From positions 1-30,174 of the IMG/VR virus record IMGVR_UViG_3300028920_000205: DNA of 30,174 nt. One strand, written 5' to 3'. How positions within the stretch are numbered: position 1 is the first letter of the stretch; each line of letters starts with the position of its first letter. Below, in pieces: positions 20,589 to 29,724 of this stretch. Source of the stretch: a virus. The notes under the pieces were generated by a model, which searched no databases, was not told the DNA's origin, and saw only the letters and a program-made list of their open reading frames with translations. Position numbers and translations under genes: made by a program.

Positions 20589-21274
20589 TGAGTGCCATAA
20601 TATTAGAAGATACTTTTAAAGATAATTCCTTAGATACCTCTAAATGGACTGAAAGTGCAAATGCAGGCTCATTAGTTGCTGAACAGAATAATCAATTAGA
20701 ATTGATATCCAATTCAAATATTTCTGCATTCATTAGAAGTAATATTGCGGTATCTCCTAAAAATACTCAATTAATATTAAAAGTAACACAACACTGTACA
20801 GATGCTGGATTTAAATTATGTCCAACAGTTGTTGAAAACCACCAATGGGATGTTTATTCTGAATTAAATTGGTATAGTTTACAATGTGTAGGTAGTACTA
20901 AACTCTCTCCAAATGTAAAAGATGGTGGATCTAGTGCACAGGTTGGTGGAGATAGTCCAACTCTATCTACTCCTTATTGGATAAGAATGAGAATAGATAA
21001 TACAACAATATACTTTGATTATTCAAAAAAAACAACAAAACCAAATAGAGATAATGATTGGATTAATATTTCTAGTGAATTATGGGATATGGGAACTGGA
21101 ATAGATCAAGCTCAATATTGCTACATAACCGCATATAATACTCCATCAACTGGAGAACCTCATGTATCAGATTTTTCATGGGAAATATATCCCTCTCCAA
21201 CATTAAAATTTGAAAATTCTGGTCATTTAAGATTTACTGGTGGTAATAATCAATTACAATTTTTAAATGTATAA
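20588..21274 (+). CDS. Lectin-like (jelly-roll) virion protein
   Basis: From ATG 20588 (stop-start overlap with the preceding gene) the 228-residue protein opens ILEDTFKDNSLDTSKWTE, a typical first strand of concanavalin A-like glucanase/lectin domains (ED-F-x-D-x-x-L-D-x-x-K-W). It continues with AEQNNQLELIS, WYSLQCVG, YWIRMRIDNTTIYFDYS and YITAYNT, in the family's order. It ends in LKFENSGHLRFTGGNNQLQF. It may bind or trim surface glycans. No catalytic pair of acids is obvious, so binding is favoured. Confidence 0.65.
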   Translation: MSAIILEDTFKDNSLDTSKWTESANAGSLVAEQNNQLELISNSNISAFIRSNIAVSPKNTQLILKVTQHCTDAGFKLCPTVVENHQWDVYSELNWYSLQCVGSTKLSPNVKDGGSSAQVGGDSPTLSTPYWIRMRIDNTTIYFDYSKKTTKPNRDNDWINISSELWDMGTGIDQAQYCYITAYNTPSTGEPHVSDFSWEIYPSPTLKFENSGHLRFTGGNNQLQFLNV

Positions 21275-21298
21275 AATAATAATTAAGGTTAGATAAAT

Positions 21299-24271
21299 AT
21301 GGGAACTGGAAATTTATATAATATAGGATATGTCTCTTCGATATCAATCAGTGGAGGAGCTATATTTACAGCTGATTTAACAATAAATGCTAATACTATA
21401 TCGGGATTAGTAGATCCTATATATCCATCGGCTGCATCCAATAAACACTATGTTGACACCATATCAGGTAGTCTATCAACAAGGATAAATGCTGCAGAAG
21501 GTTTAGATGGCAGTACAGCGAGTAGTAACTTCTTTTTAAAAACATCTGGACAATCAATATGGGATTGGTATGAAGCATCTGGAATTAATCTCTATACTAT
21601 ATCCACTAATCTAGATACTAAAATAGATGGAAAGGAAGATACTCTTGACGGTTCAGAATATTATCCATCTTCTTTAGGAAAAGGAATTTCTTCTCAAGTA
21701 GAGATATTAACTCTCCATTCTTCAAATAGTGATATACATTTCACACTTGCTAGCATCCAAGATGATTTTGCAGGTAGTTCAAATATTAATCGTGCTTTAT
21801 TGGATAGTATATCTAGTAATTTAAGAACAGATATAGATGCGGTTGATGATACTCCTGACACTTGGGGTGTATTATCTTCTGGTTATGGTATTAATACATT
21901 ATCAGATATAGGTGTATCAGGTGCTGGTGGTACGGTATCAATTGATATGTCTAAATTCGTTGAATCATCAGTTGCTATATCTAAATTTTATGATAGTGAA
22001 AGTGATTTAACATCCTTATTAAATGATAATTATGCTGGTAGTGCTAATGTCAACTGGACTAAAATCACAGCCATCTCTTCAGGTTTTGATGGTAGATTAG
22101 ATACATTAGAAGGATATGATCAATTTGATCATGAATTATATATTACATCATCTAATATAATAGCTAATTTTGTAGAATCTGGTGGAACTAAATGGACAGA
22201 TTTAACTGATGGTGGTGAAACCACTCTCCATACCCATGCAGGTATGACTACTGATGTAGCTTGGAGTGGTGCACATGAATTCTATTCAGTTTCATCTTTA
22301 GTGAACACTCTTGATGCTTGGTATGATGCTTCAAGTAGCAAGTTATCTGCATCAGGTGCGTTAGCCCATAATAAAGTTACTCTAGCTGGACAGGATTATC
22401 TTACATTATCCGATCAAGAGATCACTGCCGGTAAATTAAATATGGAGGATACTAATTTAACCGATGGTCTTGGAATTACCTTCTCTACAAATGACATTAG
22501 TGTTACTGATTATATAGCTAGTAGTACTGCTATAAGTAAGTTCTTAATTAGTTCTGATTTTAATGGTTGGAAGAGTGATGTTACTGAAACAGAAATGGAC
22601 TATCTACATGGAGTAACATCGGATATTCAAACCCAATTAAATGCAGTTGATAGTCTTGGTGATATAACATGGGGAGCACCTACACAAGCATCTGGAGTTG
22701 TGTTAGTTGGTACCTCTGCAGTATCTGGTGCTTTAAAGGTTACTCTTAGAGATATATCACAAAATGTAATTAAATCTGGTGCTAATTGGCAAAAGGCATA
22801 TCTATCAGGTCAGAGAGTTCAAGATTTATTTAATCATACTCTTTATGCAACAAGTGCTAATCTTTATAACCAAAGTTGGATAGATACTTTCTCTGGAAAT
22901 ATTGACACTCGTATAGATGCTAAACAAGATGCTTTAGATGGTTCAGAGTATTACCCAAGTTCATTAGGACATTCACAATATCTTGAGTATGTTGGTCATA
23001 GTAGTAATACTAATAATCCGCATGAAGTTGCTTGGTCTGATGTATCTACTACAGCAATTGCTGATTTAAATGATAACTATGCTGGTTCATCTAATGTAAA
23101 TCGTGCACTTATAGATGCAATATCAGGTAATTTGGATACTAAGATAGATGCGATATCTGATACTCCCACAACTTGGGGAGTTATTACTGCAGGAACTGGA
23201 ATAGAATCAACTGGAGATATTGGAGTTTCTGGTGCAGGAGCCACTCTATCTATAACCCAATCAGAAATCTTAACTACTGTATCAAGTAATGCTAAATCAG
23301 CTTATGATTGGTTTACTAATTCATCTCAAAAGTTATCAGAATTTATAGTTAGTGGTGATGAATATAGTAGTGCTTATGCATCAACTTCAACAGGAGTATT
23401 TGCATTAGATGGAGCTGCACCCACTGCTCATAAGGATAGTCACGATCCAAATGATGGTTCAGATGCTTTAGATTGTGCTGCTGCTGGTGAGATTGTAGGA
23501 GTGACTGCTGCAGCTGAAGGAACTGCTCATTCATTTTCTAGAAGTGATCATACTCACCAAATACAACATGCTATATCAAATGATCATATAGTAACTATGG
23601 ATGATTCTGATGCAGCTGATGATGATTATGCTAAGTTTACTGCTAATGGATTAGAAGGTAGGGATTATTCAGAAGTTAGAAGCGATTTAGGTATTCAAGA
23701 ATTACTTGATAGTGGAACTAAATATACTACTGCTTATACTCATAGTCAAGATAATACTCAAGCACATACTGATTATTTACTTAATAATGCTGATGATACT
23801 ACATCTGGTGTTCTTACTGCTAATGGATTCATTACTACAGCTGGTATATCTAGCAATATAATATCATCTCAAGCAATATCAACTAATAGTTTGCGTGTAG
23901 CCAATTGGGTTAGTCCACCTATGCTATTTAATATAGCTAATATTCAATTATCCTCTAATCAAAATATTAACTTAACAACATTCGATTTAGCAAGCACAGA
24001 AACTGCTTATATTTGGCAAGCATCAGCATGTGGCTCAGGAGGAACTGCTGTTAGTGGATTATCTATAGAAATGTTAGCTGGCTCTGCATTACCATTAGAT
24101 GGTAGCGATACAGTATATGAAACATCTAGTCAAATATTACAAACAGGTTCTCCTCTAGGTTCAACTAGTGCAGGAGATCATGTTGAAATAAGATTAAAGT
24201 ATTCAGGCTCTGAAGGTGGAGCAACTGGAATAGTTTATGGGTCTGGATTTATGAATATATCAGTTTATTAA
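21299..24271 (+). CDS. Long tail fibre protein, 990 aa
   Basis: This is the largest gene in the window. It opens with the shared module ISGLVDPIYPSAASNKHYVD (about 34-53), a phage-fibre hallmark, followed by many short repeats including DGSEYYPSSLG (twice), AG-S-(S/A)-N-(I/V)-N and DTP-x-TWGV. HTHAGMT (about 312) and DHTHQIQHAIS (about 750) are His-x-His motifs that in some trimeric fibres hold metal ions. The C terminus (about 870-990) is a strand-rich Gly-containing head. Composition (Ser, Thr, Ala, Asp; almost no Cys) fits a trimeric fibre. It is too repetitive and lacks the long helices expected for a tape measure. Confidence 0.8.
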   Translation: MGTGNLYNIGYVSSISISGGAIFTADLTINANTISGLVDPIYPSAASNKHYVDTISGSLSTRINAAEGLDGSTASSNFFLKTSGQSIWDWYEASGINLYTISTNLDTKIDGKEDTLDGSEYYPSSLGKGISSQVEILTLHSSNSDIHFTLASIQDDFAGSSNINRALLDSISSNLRTDIDAVDDTPDTWGVLSSGYGINTLSDIGVSGAGGTVSIDMSKFVESSVAISKFYDSESDLTSLLNDNYAGSANVNWTKITAISSGFDGRLDTLEGYDQFDHELYITSSNIIANFVESGGTKWTDLTDGGETTLHTHAGMTTDVAWSGAHEFYSVSSLVNTLDAWYDASSSKLSASGALAHNKVTLAGQDYLTLSDQEITAGKLNMEDTNLTDGLGITFSTNDISVTDYIASSTAISKFLISSDFNGWKSDVTETEMDYLHGVTSDIQTQLNAVDSLGDITWGAPTQASGVVLVGTSAVSGALKVTLRDISQNVIKSGANWQKAYLSGQRVQDLFNHTLYATSANLYNQSWIDTFSGNIDTRIDAKQDALDGSEYYPSSLGHSQYLEYVGHSSNTNNPHEVAWSDVSTTAIADLNDNYAGSSNVNRALIDAISGNLDTKIDAISDTPTTWGVITAGTGIESTGDIGVSGAGATLSITQSEILTTVSSNAKSAYDWFTNSSQKLSEFIVSGDEYSSAYASTSTGVFALDGAAPTAHKDSHDPNDGSDALDCAAAGEIVGVTAAAEGTAHSFSRSDHTHQIQHAISNDHIVTMDDSDAADDDYAKFTANGLEGRDYSEVRSDLGIQELLDSGTKYTTAYTHSQDNTQAHTDYLLNNADDTTSGVLTANGFITTAGISSNIISSQAISTNSLRVANWVSPPMLFNIANIQLSSNQNINLTTFDLASTETAYIWQASACGSGGTAVSGLSIEMLAGSALPLDGSDTVYETSSQILQTGSPLGSTSAGDHVEIRLKYSGSEGGATGIVYGSGFMNISVY
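21607..21958 (+). repeat. Fibre internal repeat, copy 1
   Basis: This segment encodes the block beginning NLDTKIDGKEDTLDGSEYYP and ending GVSGAGGTVSIDMSKF. A second version lies at 22897-23269 in the same frame, about 1.3 kb later, with clear protein similarity at both ends and a divergent middle. Confidence 0.6.
22897..23269 (+). repeat. Fibre internal repeat, copy 2
   Basis: This segment encodes NIDTRIDAKQDALDGSEYYP to GVSGAGATLSITQSEI, matching copy 1. The doubled unit suggests the fibre lengthened by internal duplication. Confidence 0.6.
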
Positions 24272-24272
24272 T

Positions 24273-24287
24273 TATGTTTATTATGTA
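24273..24287 (+). promoter_or_regulatory. Intergenic ATGT motif after the long fibre
   Basis: ATGT at 24274 and 24283, nine bases apart, immediately after the fibre stop codon. Confidence 0.35.
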
Positions 24288-24305
24288 TAATATAAGAAGA
24301 TAAAT

Positions 24306-24383
24306 ATGAATTGTAATTTATATCAAAGCTCATCTAACTATGGTAATGAGGTCTACATTACAGCAGGAAGTTGGGCGATATAA
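24306..24383 (+). CDS. Possible 25-aa peptide or gene remnant
   Basis: The ATG follows AGAAGATAAAT and opens 25 codons (MNCNLYQSSSNYGNEVYITA, then five more). It may be a true small peptide or the start of a virion gene cut short when the cargo cassette at 24426 was inserted. No homology argument is available. Its Cys and Tyr-rich start loosely recalls the small proteins at the end of the window. Confidence 0.25.
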   Translation: MNCNLYQSSSNYGNEVYITAGSWAI

Positions 24384-24425
24384 TAATGTAATCTGTTAAA
24401 TAGTAAAACAAAAATAGGTGATAAA

Positions 24426-25352
24426 ATAGAAACAAAAAATATAATACAAGGCTATATTGCAGTTCTTATAACAACTCTATCATTCTCTATAATAGAGTTA
24501 TTGGGAACATTAGCATTCAAAGGTGGAGCTAGTATTCCAACATTAATTTCAGTTAGAATGCTTATAGCTACATCTTTAATTGGTTTAACTTTAATAAGTT
24601 TAACCAAATTAAATAAATATAGATTATCTAAATTATTTAAGATAGAAAGAGAAGATATTAAAATATTAATGTTAAGTTGTTTTCTGTTGGTATCTAATCT
24701 GATAGTATTCTGGGAGGGTCTTGCTTCATTAAATAATATACCAATGGCTCTAGGAGTCTATCACACTTATCCTTTATGGATAGCTATTATGGCAACATTA
24801 GCATTTAAAGAAAGATTTGGTAAAATAAGACTATTAGCTTTGGGTTTAGGTTCTATAGGTGCATTATTTGCTATTAGATTCTTGCCTAGTTTAACTTTAA
24901 TAGATATTAATATAAAGGGAGTACTATTAATGTTAGCTGCTGCAATCACATTCGGCGGGTATATGTTAACAAATCAAAAATTAATGAAGAAATATCATTA
25001 CTTTACTATATTATTCTATAATTTCCTAGCTTGTCTTGGAGTATATAGTTTAATGCAATCTCCATCGATAACATTGTCACAGTTAACTCCAGATACAATC
25101 TGGTATATCGTAGCAACAGGTGTAGTATCTACCTATATAGCTTATATAGCCATAAATATAGCTATAAAGAAAATTAGAGCATCAAATACTTCAATAATAA
25201 GTTTATCCAAGCCAATAATAGCATCTATATTAGCATTTATAGTACTTGGACAAACTATAAATTACTATCAAGCATTTGGAATAGGTTGTATCTTATTAAG
25301 TATCTATCTACTTGGTAGAAGGTTATTAATTAATGAGAGAGAAGCGATTTAG
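24426..25352 (+). CDS. DMT/EamA-family transporter, non-standard start
   Basis: The protein is very hydrophobic with about ten membrane helices in two EamA repeats (second repeat from about WYIVATGVVSTYIAYIA), as in drug/metabolite transporters, which move small molecules across the cell membrane. The first helix (GYIAVLITTLSFSIIELLG) lies upstream of the first TTG (24501), and no ATG, GTG or TTG precedes it before the stop at 24384-24386. GGTGAT at 24417-24422 points to ATA at 24426, one base change from ATG. So the gene uses an ATA start, or its start codon has been lost. From ATA it has 308 residues, the family's normal length. Substrate unknown; neighbours suggest a sugar or lipid-linked intermediate. 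Confidence 0.75.
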   Translation: METKNIIQGYIAVLITTLSFSIIELLGTLAFKGGASIPTLISVRMLIATSLIGLTLISLTKLNKYRLSKLFKIEREDIKILMLSCFLLVSNLIVFWEGLASLNNIPMALGVYHTYPLWIAIMATLAFKERFGKIRLLALGLGSIGALFAIRFLPSLTLIDINIKGVLLMLAAAITFGGYMLTNQKLMKKYHYFTILFYNFLACLGVYSLMQSPSITLSQLTPDTIWYIVATGVVSTYIAYIAINIAIKKIRASNTSIISLSKPIIASILAFIVLGQTINYYQAFGIGCILLSIYLLGRRLLINEREAI

Positions 25353-26832
25353 GGTATTATTTATATATCCTAATATTCATTCTAATTGTGCCTTCAGTCC
25401 AGCTATACAAATACTCTCATCGATACTTAAAAATAATGGTTATTTAGTAGACTGTATTCATGTAAATAAGTGGATTACTCCCTATAAAAAGAGTAATATA
25501 ATAAATAAATTTAATAAAAAAAGATATAATCTCGTATGTGTATCATCTATATCATCAGAATTTAATGATGCTAATATTATAGCCAAATGGATAAAAGAAG
25601 AAAATAAAGATATTCCTATAATAATGGGAGGAATACATGCTATAATAAAGCCGAATGACTTATGGGATAGTTATTTCGATGCTTTCTGTATAGGAGAAGG
25701 TGAAAGAGTATTATTAGAATTGGTTGAGAAAATGAAAATAAATAAAAATTATTATAAAACTAAATCTTTCTGGTTTAAAAAAGGAGAAAATAGAATTAAA
25801 AATGAGTTATCTATACTCACCAATATAGAGGATATACCATTAAGAGATTTGGATATTTTGGATATTAAAAAAATATTAAGTAAAACATCAGGTTGGTATG
25901 CAATATCATTCTCTAGAGGTTGCCCATATAATTGTTCTTTCTGTATAAATCCTCTATTACGTAAAATATATAATGTAAATCTAAAAGAATTTATAAGAAT
26001 GACATCTGTAAAGAAATCTATCAATGAACTTGAAAATGTAGTAAATAAATTTGGAAAATATATCAAAGTATTTAGTTTTAATGACGATTTACTTACTATA
26101 CATAAAAATTGGATATCAGAATTTTGTAGAGAATATAAAAGAAAAATATATGATAAATTTAATATAAAATTTGCTATATTAACAAGAGCTGATTCTCTAA
26201 ATGAAAATATGATTAAAACTCTTAAAGAAAGTGGATGTCAAGAAATAGCTATAGGAGTAGAAACTGGAAATGATAAACTTAGAAATGATATATTAAATAA
26301 AAATATATCAAAAGAAGAAATAATAAATTTGTTTAAATTATGTAAAAAATATAATTTAAATACATTAGCTTATATTATGATAGGGATTCCTGGAGAAAAT
26401 AAGGAAACTATATTAGATACTTTAAATTTATTAAATAAAATTAAACCTAGATTAATTAGAATATCATTTTTAAATCCAGAATACGGTTCTGAAATGTATA
26501 ATTATTGTATTGAAAATAATATCTATAAAAGTAAATATATAATCGGTACTCCTTTACTAAATACACCTCTAAAATTAAAAAATATTTCCTCTTATGAATT
26601 ACTTAAATACAGAATTATGCTTCCATGGTATCTTAATTTATTTAATAATAATCCAATATACTTGGATGCTATTAATAAATTTGAATCATCAACTTATGAT
26701 GAACTGTTAGAAAAGTTTGATTATATTGTTGAATATGATAAAAAATTCTCAAAGAATATAAGTATTCCACACTTTGAATTCTTTAAGAATAATAAATATT
26801 ATTGTTACTATAATGAAGGAAATAATGACTGA
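25333..26832 (+). CDS. B12-binding-type radical SAM enzyme
   Basis: The 499-residue enzyme has an N-terminal domain like the cobalamin-binding fold (VLFIYPN, PAIQILSSILKNNGYLVD, IPIIMGGIHAIIKP, FDAFCIGEGERVLLELVE, residues 8-132). The radical SAM core follows with CPYNCSFC (Cys197, Cys201, Cys204 for the 4Fe-4S cluster), FNDD, and the ethanolamine-like GIETGNDKLR segment. It cleaves S-adenosylmethionine to drive methyl transfer or rearrangement. The typical B12 His motif is not seen, so cofactor binding is uncertain. It overlaps the transporter by 20 bases. Members often modify lipids, glycans or antibiotics. Confidence 0.85.
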   Translation: MREKRFRVLFIYPNIHSNCAFSPAIQILSSILKNNGYLVDCIHVNKWITPYKKSNIINKFNKKRYNLVCVSSISSEFNDANIIAKWIKEENKDIPIIMGGIHAIIKPNDLWDSYFDAFCIGEGERVLLELVEKMKINKNYYKTKSFWFKKGENRIKNELSILTNIEDIPLRDLDILDIKKILSKTSGWYAISFSRGCPYNCSFCINPLLRKIYNVNLKEFIRMTSVKKSINELENVVNKFGKYIKVFSFNDDLLTIHKNWISEFCREYKRKIYDKFNIKFAILTRADSLNENMIKTLKESGCQEIAIGVETGNDKLRNDILNKNISKEEIINLFKLCKKYNLNTLAYIMIGIPGENKETILDTLNLLNKIKPRLIRISFLNPEYGSEMYNYCIENNIYKSKYIIGTPLLNTPLKLKNISSYELLKYRIMLPWYLNLFNNNPIYLDAINKFESSTYDELLEKFDYIVEYDKKFSKNISIPHFEFFKNNKYYCYYNEGNND

Positions 26833-27502
26833 ATCTATATTGATAGCATTAAATACATATAATGGATATATTTCACTATTGCCTCAAGTATGGTCTGCTA
26901 TAAACAATCTAATTATACCAAATGGATATACAGTAGATTATATCCTATTTACAGAGGATACAGAGGATAAAGTAATAGAATATGCTAAAAATAATTCAAT
27001 TACTATTTATACATCCAATACAGATTTTACTCCAATAAATGGATTTAAAACTAATATAGATGAAATAAATATTGATATAGAAAAGTCTTTAAAAACAGTC
27101 TATAGGGTAATCACAATGTTAAATCTTACTCTGAACAAAGCTATTGAAGGTAATTATGATTGGTTGCTATCTATTGATGGTGACATTATTCCTCCAATTG
27201 ATGGATTGCAAAAATTATTAAGTACTGGTAAAAGATATATAGGTGCTAGAGTTGAAAGTAAAATAGTACCTCATAATTATTATGTTAGGCCAGAAAATCT
27301 AGATATAACTACTGATATATTTAGATGTATTATAATCGGTAATTGTTTTTTATTATCTCATAAAGATACATTCTCTACTCCATATTCTCTTGATGATGAA
27401 CCTATTATAGGAGGTCCTATTAAAAGGTGTAAAGAATTAAGAAAACAAGGTGTTAGATTATGGTGTCATCCAGATATAAATTGTCAACATTTAGTGGTAT
27501 AA
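26825..27502 (+). CDS. GT-A-like glycosyltransferase
   Basis: From ATG 26825 (after GAAGGA; overlaps the preceding stop by eight bases) the 225-residue protein opens with a Rossmann-like strand SILIALNTYNGYI. It carries the metal-binding DxD motif in DWLLSIDGDIIPP (Asp118 and Asp120) and a C-terminal GPIKRCKELRKQG...CHPDINCQHL with a late His, as in GT-A sugar transferases. It probably moves a sugar from a nucleotide or lipid donor to a surface molecule. An earlier ATG at 26774 lies in the radical SAM gene and is unlikely. Confidence 0.7.
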   Translation: MTESILIALNTYNGYISLLPQVWSAINNLIIPNGYTVDYILFTEDTEDKVIEYAKNNSITIYTSNTDFTPINGFKTNIDEINIDIEKSLKTVYRVITMLNLTLNKAIEGNYDWLLSIDGDIIPPIDGLQKLLSTGKRYIGARVESKIVPHNYYVRPENLDITTDIFRCIIIGNCFLLSHKDTFSTPYSLDDEPIIGGPIKRCKELRKQGVRLWCHPDINCQHLVV

Positions 27503-27503
27503 A

Positions 27504-28277
27504 ATGAAATTAAGAATTATAGATTTAGGAATTAGAAATCCAAGTTTTAATCCTACAGAAGCCCAAATGACTAGATACATAAATCTAGAAGAATCTTCTG
27601 CAATATTCTATACTACAGATAGAGAGCATATGCTAATCCCTGGATCTAGAGATTTAAATAAGGATATCTATATAGATAAATTACCTAAAGGAATAGGATT
27701 AATAAAAGGATATGAGAGTATTAGTAAAGATTCTAGAGGAGTCATATATGGCGGTCCTAATATATTACACTTTAGTCTTAAATTAAGAAAAGATTTATTA
27801 GGAGATATCGATGTTGTAAGAACAAAACTTCAAATATCTCTGATTAAATTATTAAAGAAATTAAAAGTAACTACATCTAATAATCCAATGTATATTAGAG
27901 ATAATGATACTATGATATTACATGATGGAAAATATAAAAAGATATCTGGATTGGATTGGTATTCTAATAATGGGTGGGATGTAGTTCTAATGCTATTAGC
28001 ATTTAAGTTTAATTATGAATTACTTAATATTGTATATAATCTAAAATCTCAGAAAATGAATAAAAAAGGTGGTGTAAGTGATATTAGAGAAGTTATATTG
28101 GGTCTAAATGAGATTAAAGATAATTTAATTCCTAAAGATGTAGGTCTAATGTTAGCTAAACAATTTGCTGAAGATGTTGGAATAGATTACTATATAGGTG
28201 ATTTCTCTAAAGATGAGTGGAATTATCTTAATTATACTCAACCTATTATGGATAAAAATAATTGGGTAGTAAAATGA
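27504..28277 (+). CDS. Lipoate/biotin ligase-like (LplA fold) protein
   Basis: The order of motifs follows LplA: start LRIIDLGIRNPSFNPTEAQM, then AIFYTTDREHMLIPGS, ISKDSRGVIYGGPNILHFSL (where LplA has RRxxGGGxVxHD), NDTMILHDGKYKKISG (134-149, with the conserved Lys at 145-146), and a C-terminal GVSDIREVILGLNEIK. LplA-type enzymes attach lipoate or octanoate to protein lysines. The Gly-rich loop is degenerate, so it may use another acyl or aryl substrate or be a structural relative. It is translated just after the glycosyltransferase and overlaps the next gene as ATGA. A viral copy is unexpected. Family by pattern only. Confidence 0.55.
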   Translation: MKLRIIDLGIRNPSFNPTEAQMTRYINLEESSAIFYTTDREHMLIPGSRDLNKDIYIDKLPKGIGLIKGYESISKDSRGVIYGGPNILHFSLKLRKDLLGDIDVVRTKLQISLIKLLKKLKVTTSNNPMYIRDNDTMILHDGKYKKISGLDWYSNNGWDVVLMLLAFKFNYELLNIVYNLKSQKMNKKGGVSDIREVILGLNEIKDNLIPKDVGLMLAKQFAEDVGIDYYIGDFSKDEWNYLNYTQPIMDKNNWVVK

Positions 28278-29716
28278 ATGAAATAACATTTCTTAGAACA
28301 AAGACATCAAAAACATTTGATGCAGGAAATAATAAAAGATTATCTAAATGTTATTCAACTCCTATACATTTCTGGTCTCCACAGGGAAAAGGTACAAACC
28401 CAAATGTAGATGAATGGGAAGATATAGATATAAATTTTAATGATATTTCTAATAAATATATTTGTGATAAAAATAATGTAATAACTGAAATTAAAGGAGA
28501 CAAATCTACTACAGATGGGATTGTATTAAAATTTAGTGAAAATCAAATTCTTAAAATATCTCTATTAAAAGTAGAATATGATGGAATAGATTTATTAAAT
28601 GGAACATCCTTTAACAACCTCTCTAAAGAGGAAAAGAATTCATTTATTTGTACCTTTATATCGGGTGATGGTCAAATTGAATATAAACAAACTAAAAATA
28701 GATTTTCTATATTTGCAAAAGCTAACAAATTAATAGAAGACTTTAGTATAGAATTTGAATTTAGTTTAACTGGTATAAGTTGTAGTAATAATAAGAATAT
28801 AATTGGAGGAGAAATTCATTATATAACTGATAATAATGGAGTATTTAATTTTGTTGATAAAGATGATAATTTTGTATTTAGAATAAAGTCTCCATTTTTT
28901 ATAGATTCTGCAAATAATATATCTAATAATATCATTCATACACTGTATGAATCTAATGGAAAATTATATTATACGAAAGTACCATCTAATGATGGTAAAA
29001 ATGATTTATATTTAGCTATATATCCAATATATATAGATATAACTATTACAAGTGATACTAGTGATGGAAGAGTGTTTTTATGTGAACAAGAAAGTTGGGA
29101 AGATGTTCATGATACTTTGGTAGGTTCAAGTGTAGATACAACTGGTACTGTGTTTACATTTGGCATTCTTTCTTTTTTAAATAAAGTTGATGATTATTGT
29201 TTATATAGAGCATTCTTTAGCTTTGATACATCCTCTATAGGAGGTAGCTCAACTATTACATCAGCTATACTTTATATAAAAGGATCTTTAGATAATTCTG
29301 AAACTCATACTGCTATGTGTCAAAAGGGAACCCATGGAGATTCATTAGTAGTTGGAGATTATGATTCATTTACAGGAAATTTATATGGTCAATTTAATTT
29401 AAATAGTGGAGATGGGGATGGAGTATGGAATTCAGATGACTGGAATTTATGTGATTTAGATGGATCAACTGATCTTCCTGGAGGAGATAGTGGATCTAAT
29501 GGATATGATGATATAGAAAAAACAGGAACTACGAGAATTTGTGTAAGAGAATATACATATGATTATAAAGATTCGGATCCTGGAGCTCCTGCAAACGAAT
29601 ATTTTAATATATATTCGGCTGAGGAGGATGGATCAGAACCTTATCTATCTATTGAATATACAACTTCTACTGCAATCCCCCCCACTGAACTTTATATAGA
29701 AGTAGGAGAATATTAG
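28274..29716 (+). CDS. Virion or secreted surface protein with DNRLRE-like domain
   Basis: Start ATG 28274 overlaps the preceding stop (ATGA). The 480-residue protein has no signal peptide. The first half resembles the N-terminal region of large surface/tail proteins (TSKTFDAGNNKR, TPIHFWSPQGKG). The second half (about 280-465) contains YRAFFSFDTSSIGGSSTITSAI-like sequence, the signature of DNRLRE carbohydrate-associated domains, with paired Cys. No transmembrane helix. It is probably displayed on the virion or involved in host-surface binding. Tight coupling to the cassette suggests these genes are expressed together. Confidence 0.6.
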   Translation: MNEITFLRTKTSKTFDAGNNKRLSKCYSTPIHFWSPQGKGTNPNVDEWEDIDINFNDISNKYICDKNNVITEIKGDKSTTDGIVLKFSENQILKISLLKVEYDGIDLLNGTSFNNLSKEEKNSFICTFISGDGQIEYKQTKNRFSIFAKANKLIEDFSIEFEFSLTGISCSNNKNIIGGEIHYITDNNGVFNFVDKDDNFVFRIKSPFFIDSANNISNNIIHTLYESNGKLYYTKVPSNDGKNDLYLAIYPIYIDITITSDTSDGRVFLCEQESWEDVHDTLVGSSVDTTGTVFTFGILSFLNKVDDYCLYRAFFSFDTSSIGGSSTITSAILYIKGSLDNSETHTAMCQKGTHGDSLVVGDYDSFTGNLYGQFNLNSGDGDGVWNSDDWNLCDLDGSTDLPGGDSGSNGYDDIEKTGTTRICVREYTYDYKDSDPGAPANEYFNIYSAEEDGSEPYLSIEYTTSTAIPPTELYIEVGEY

Positions 29717-29724
29717 GTAATAAT

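Noticed and set aside
18536-24271. Diversity-generating retroelement acting on fibre genes
   Set aside because: No reverse transcriptase, template repeat or adenine-variable repeat pair is seen in the window.
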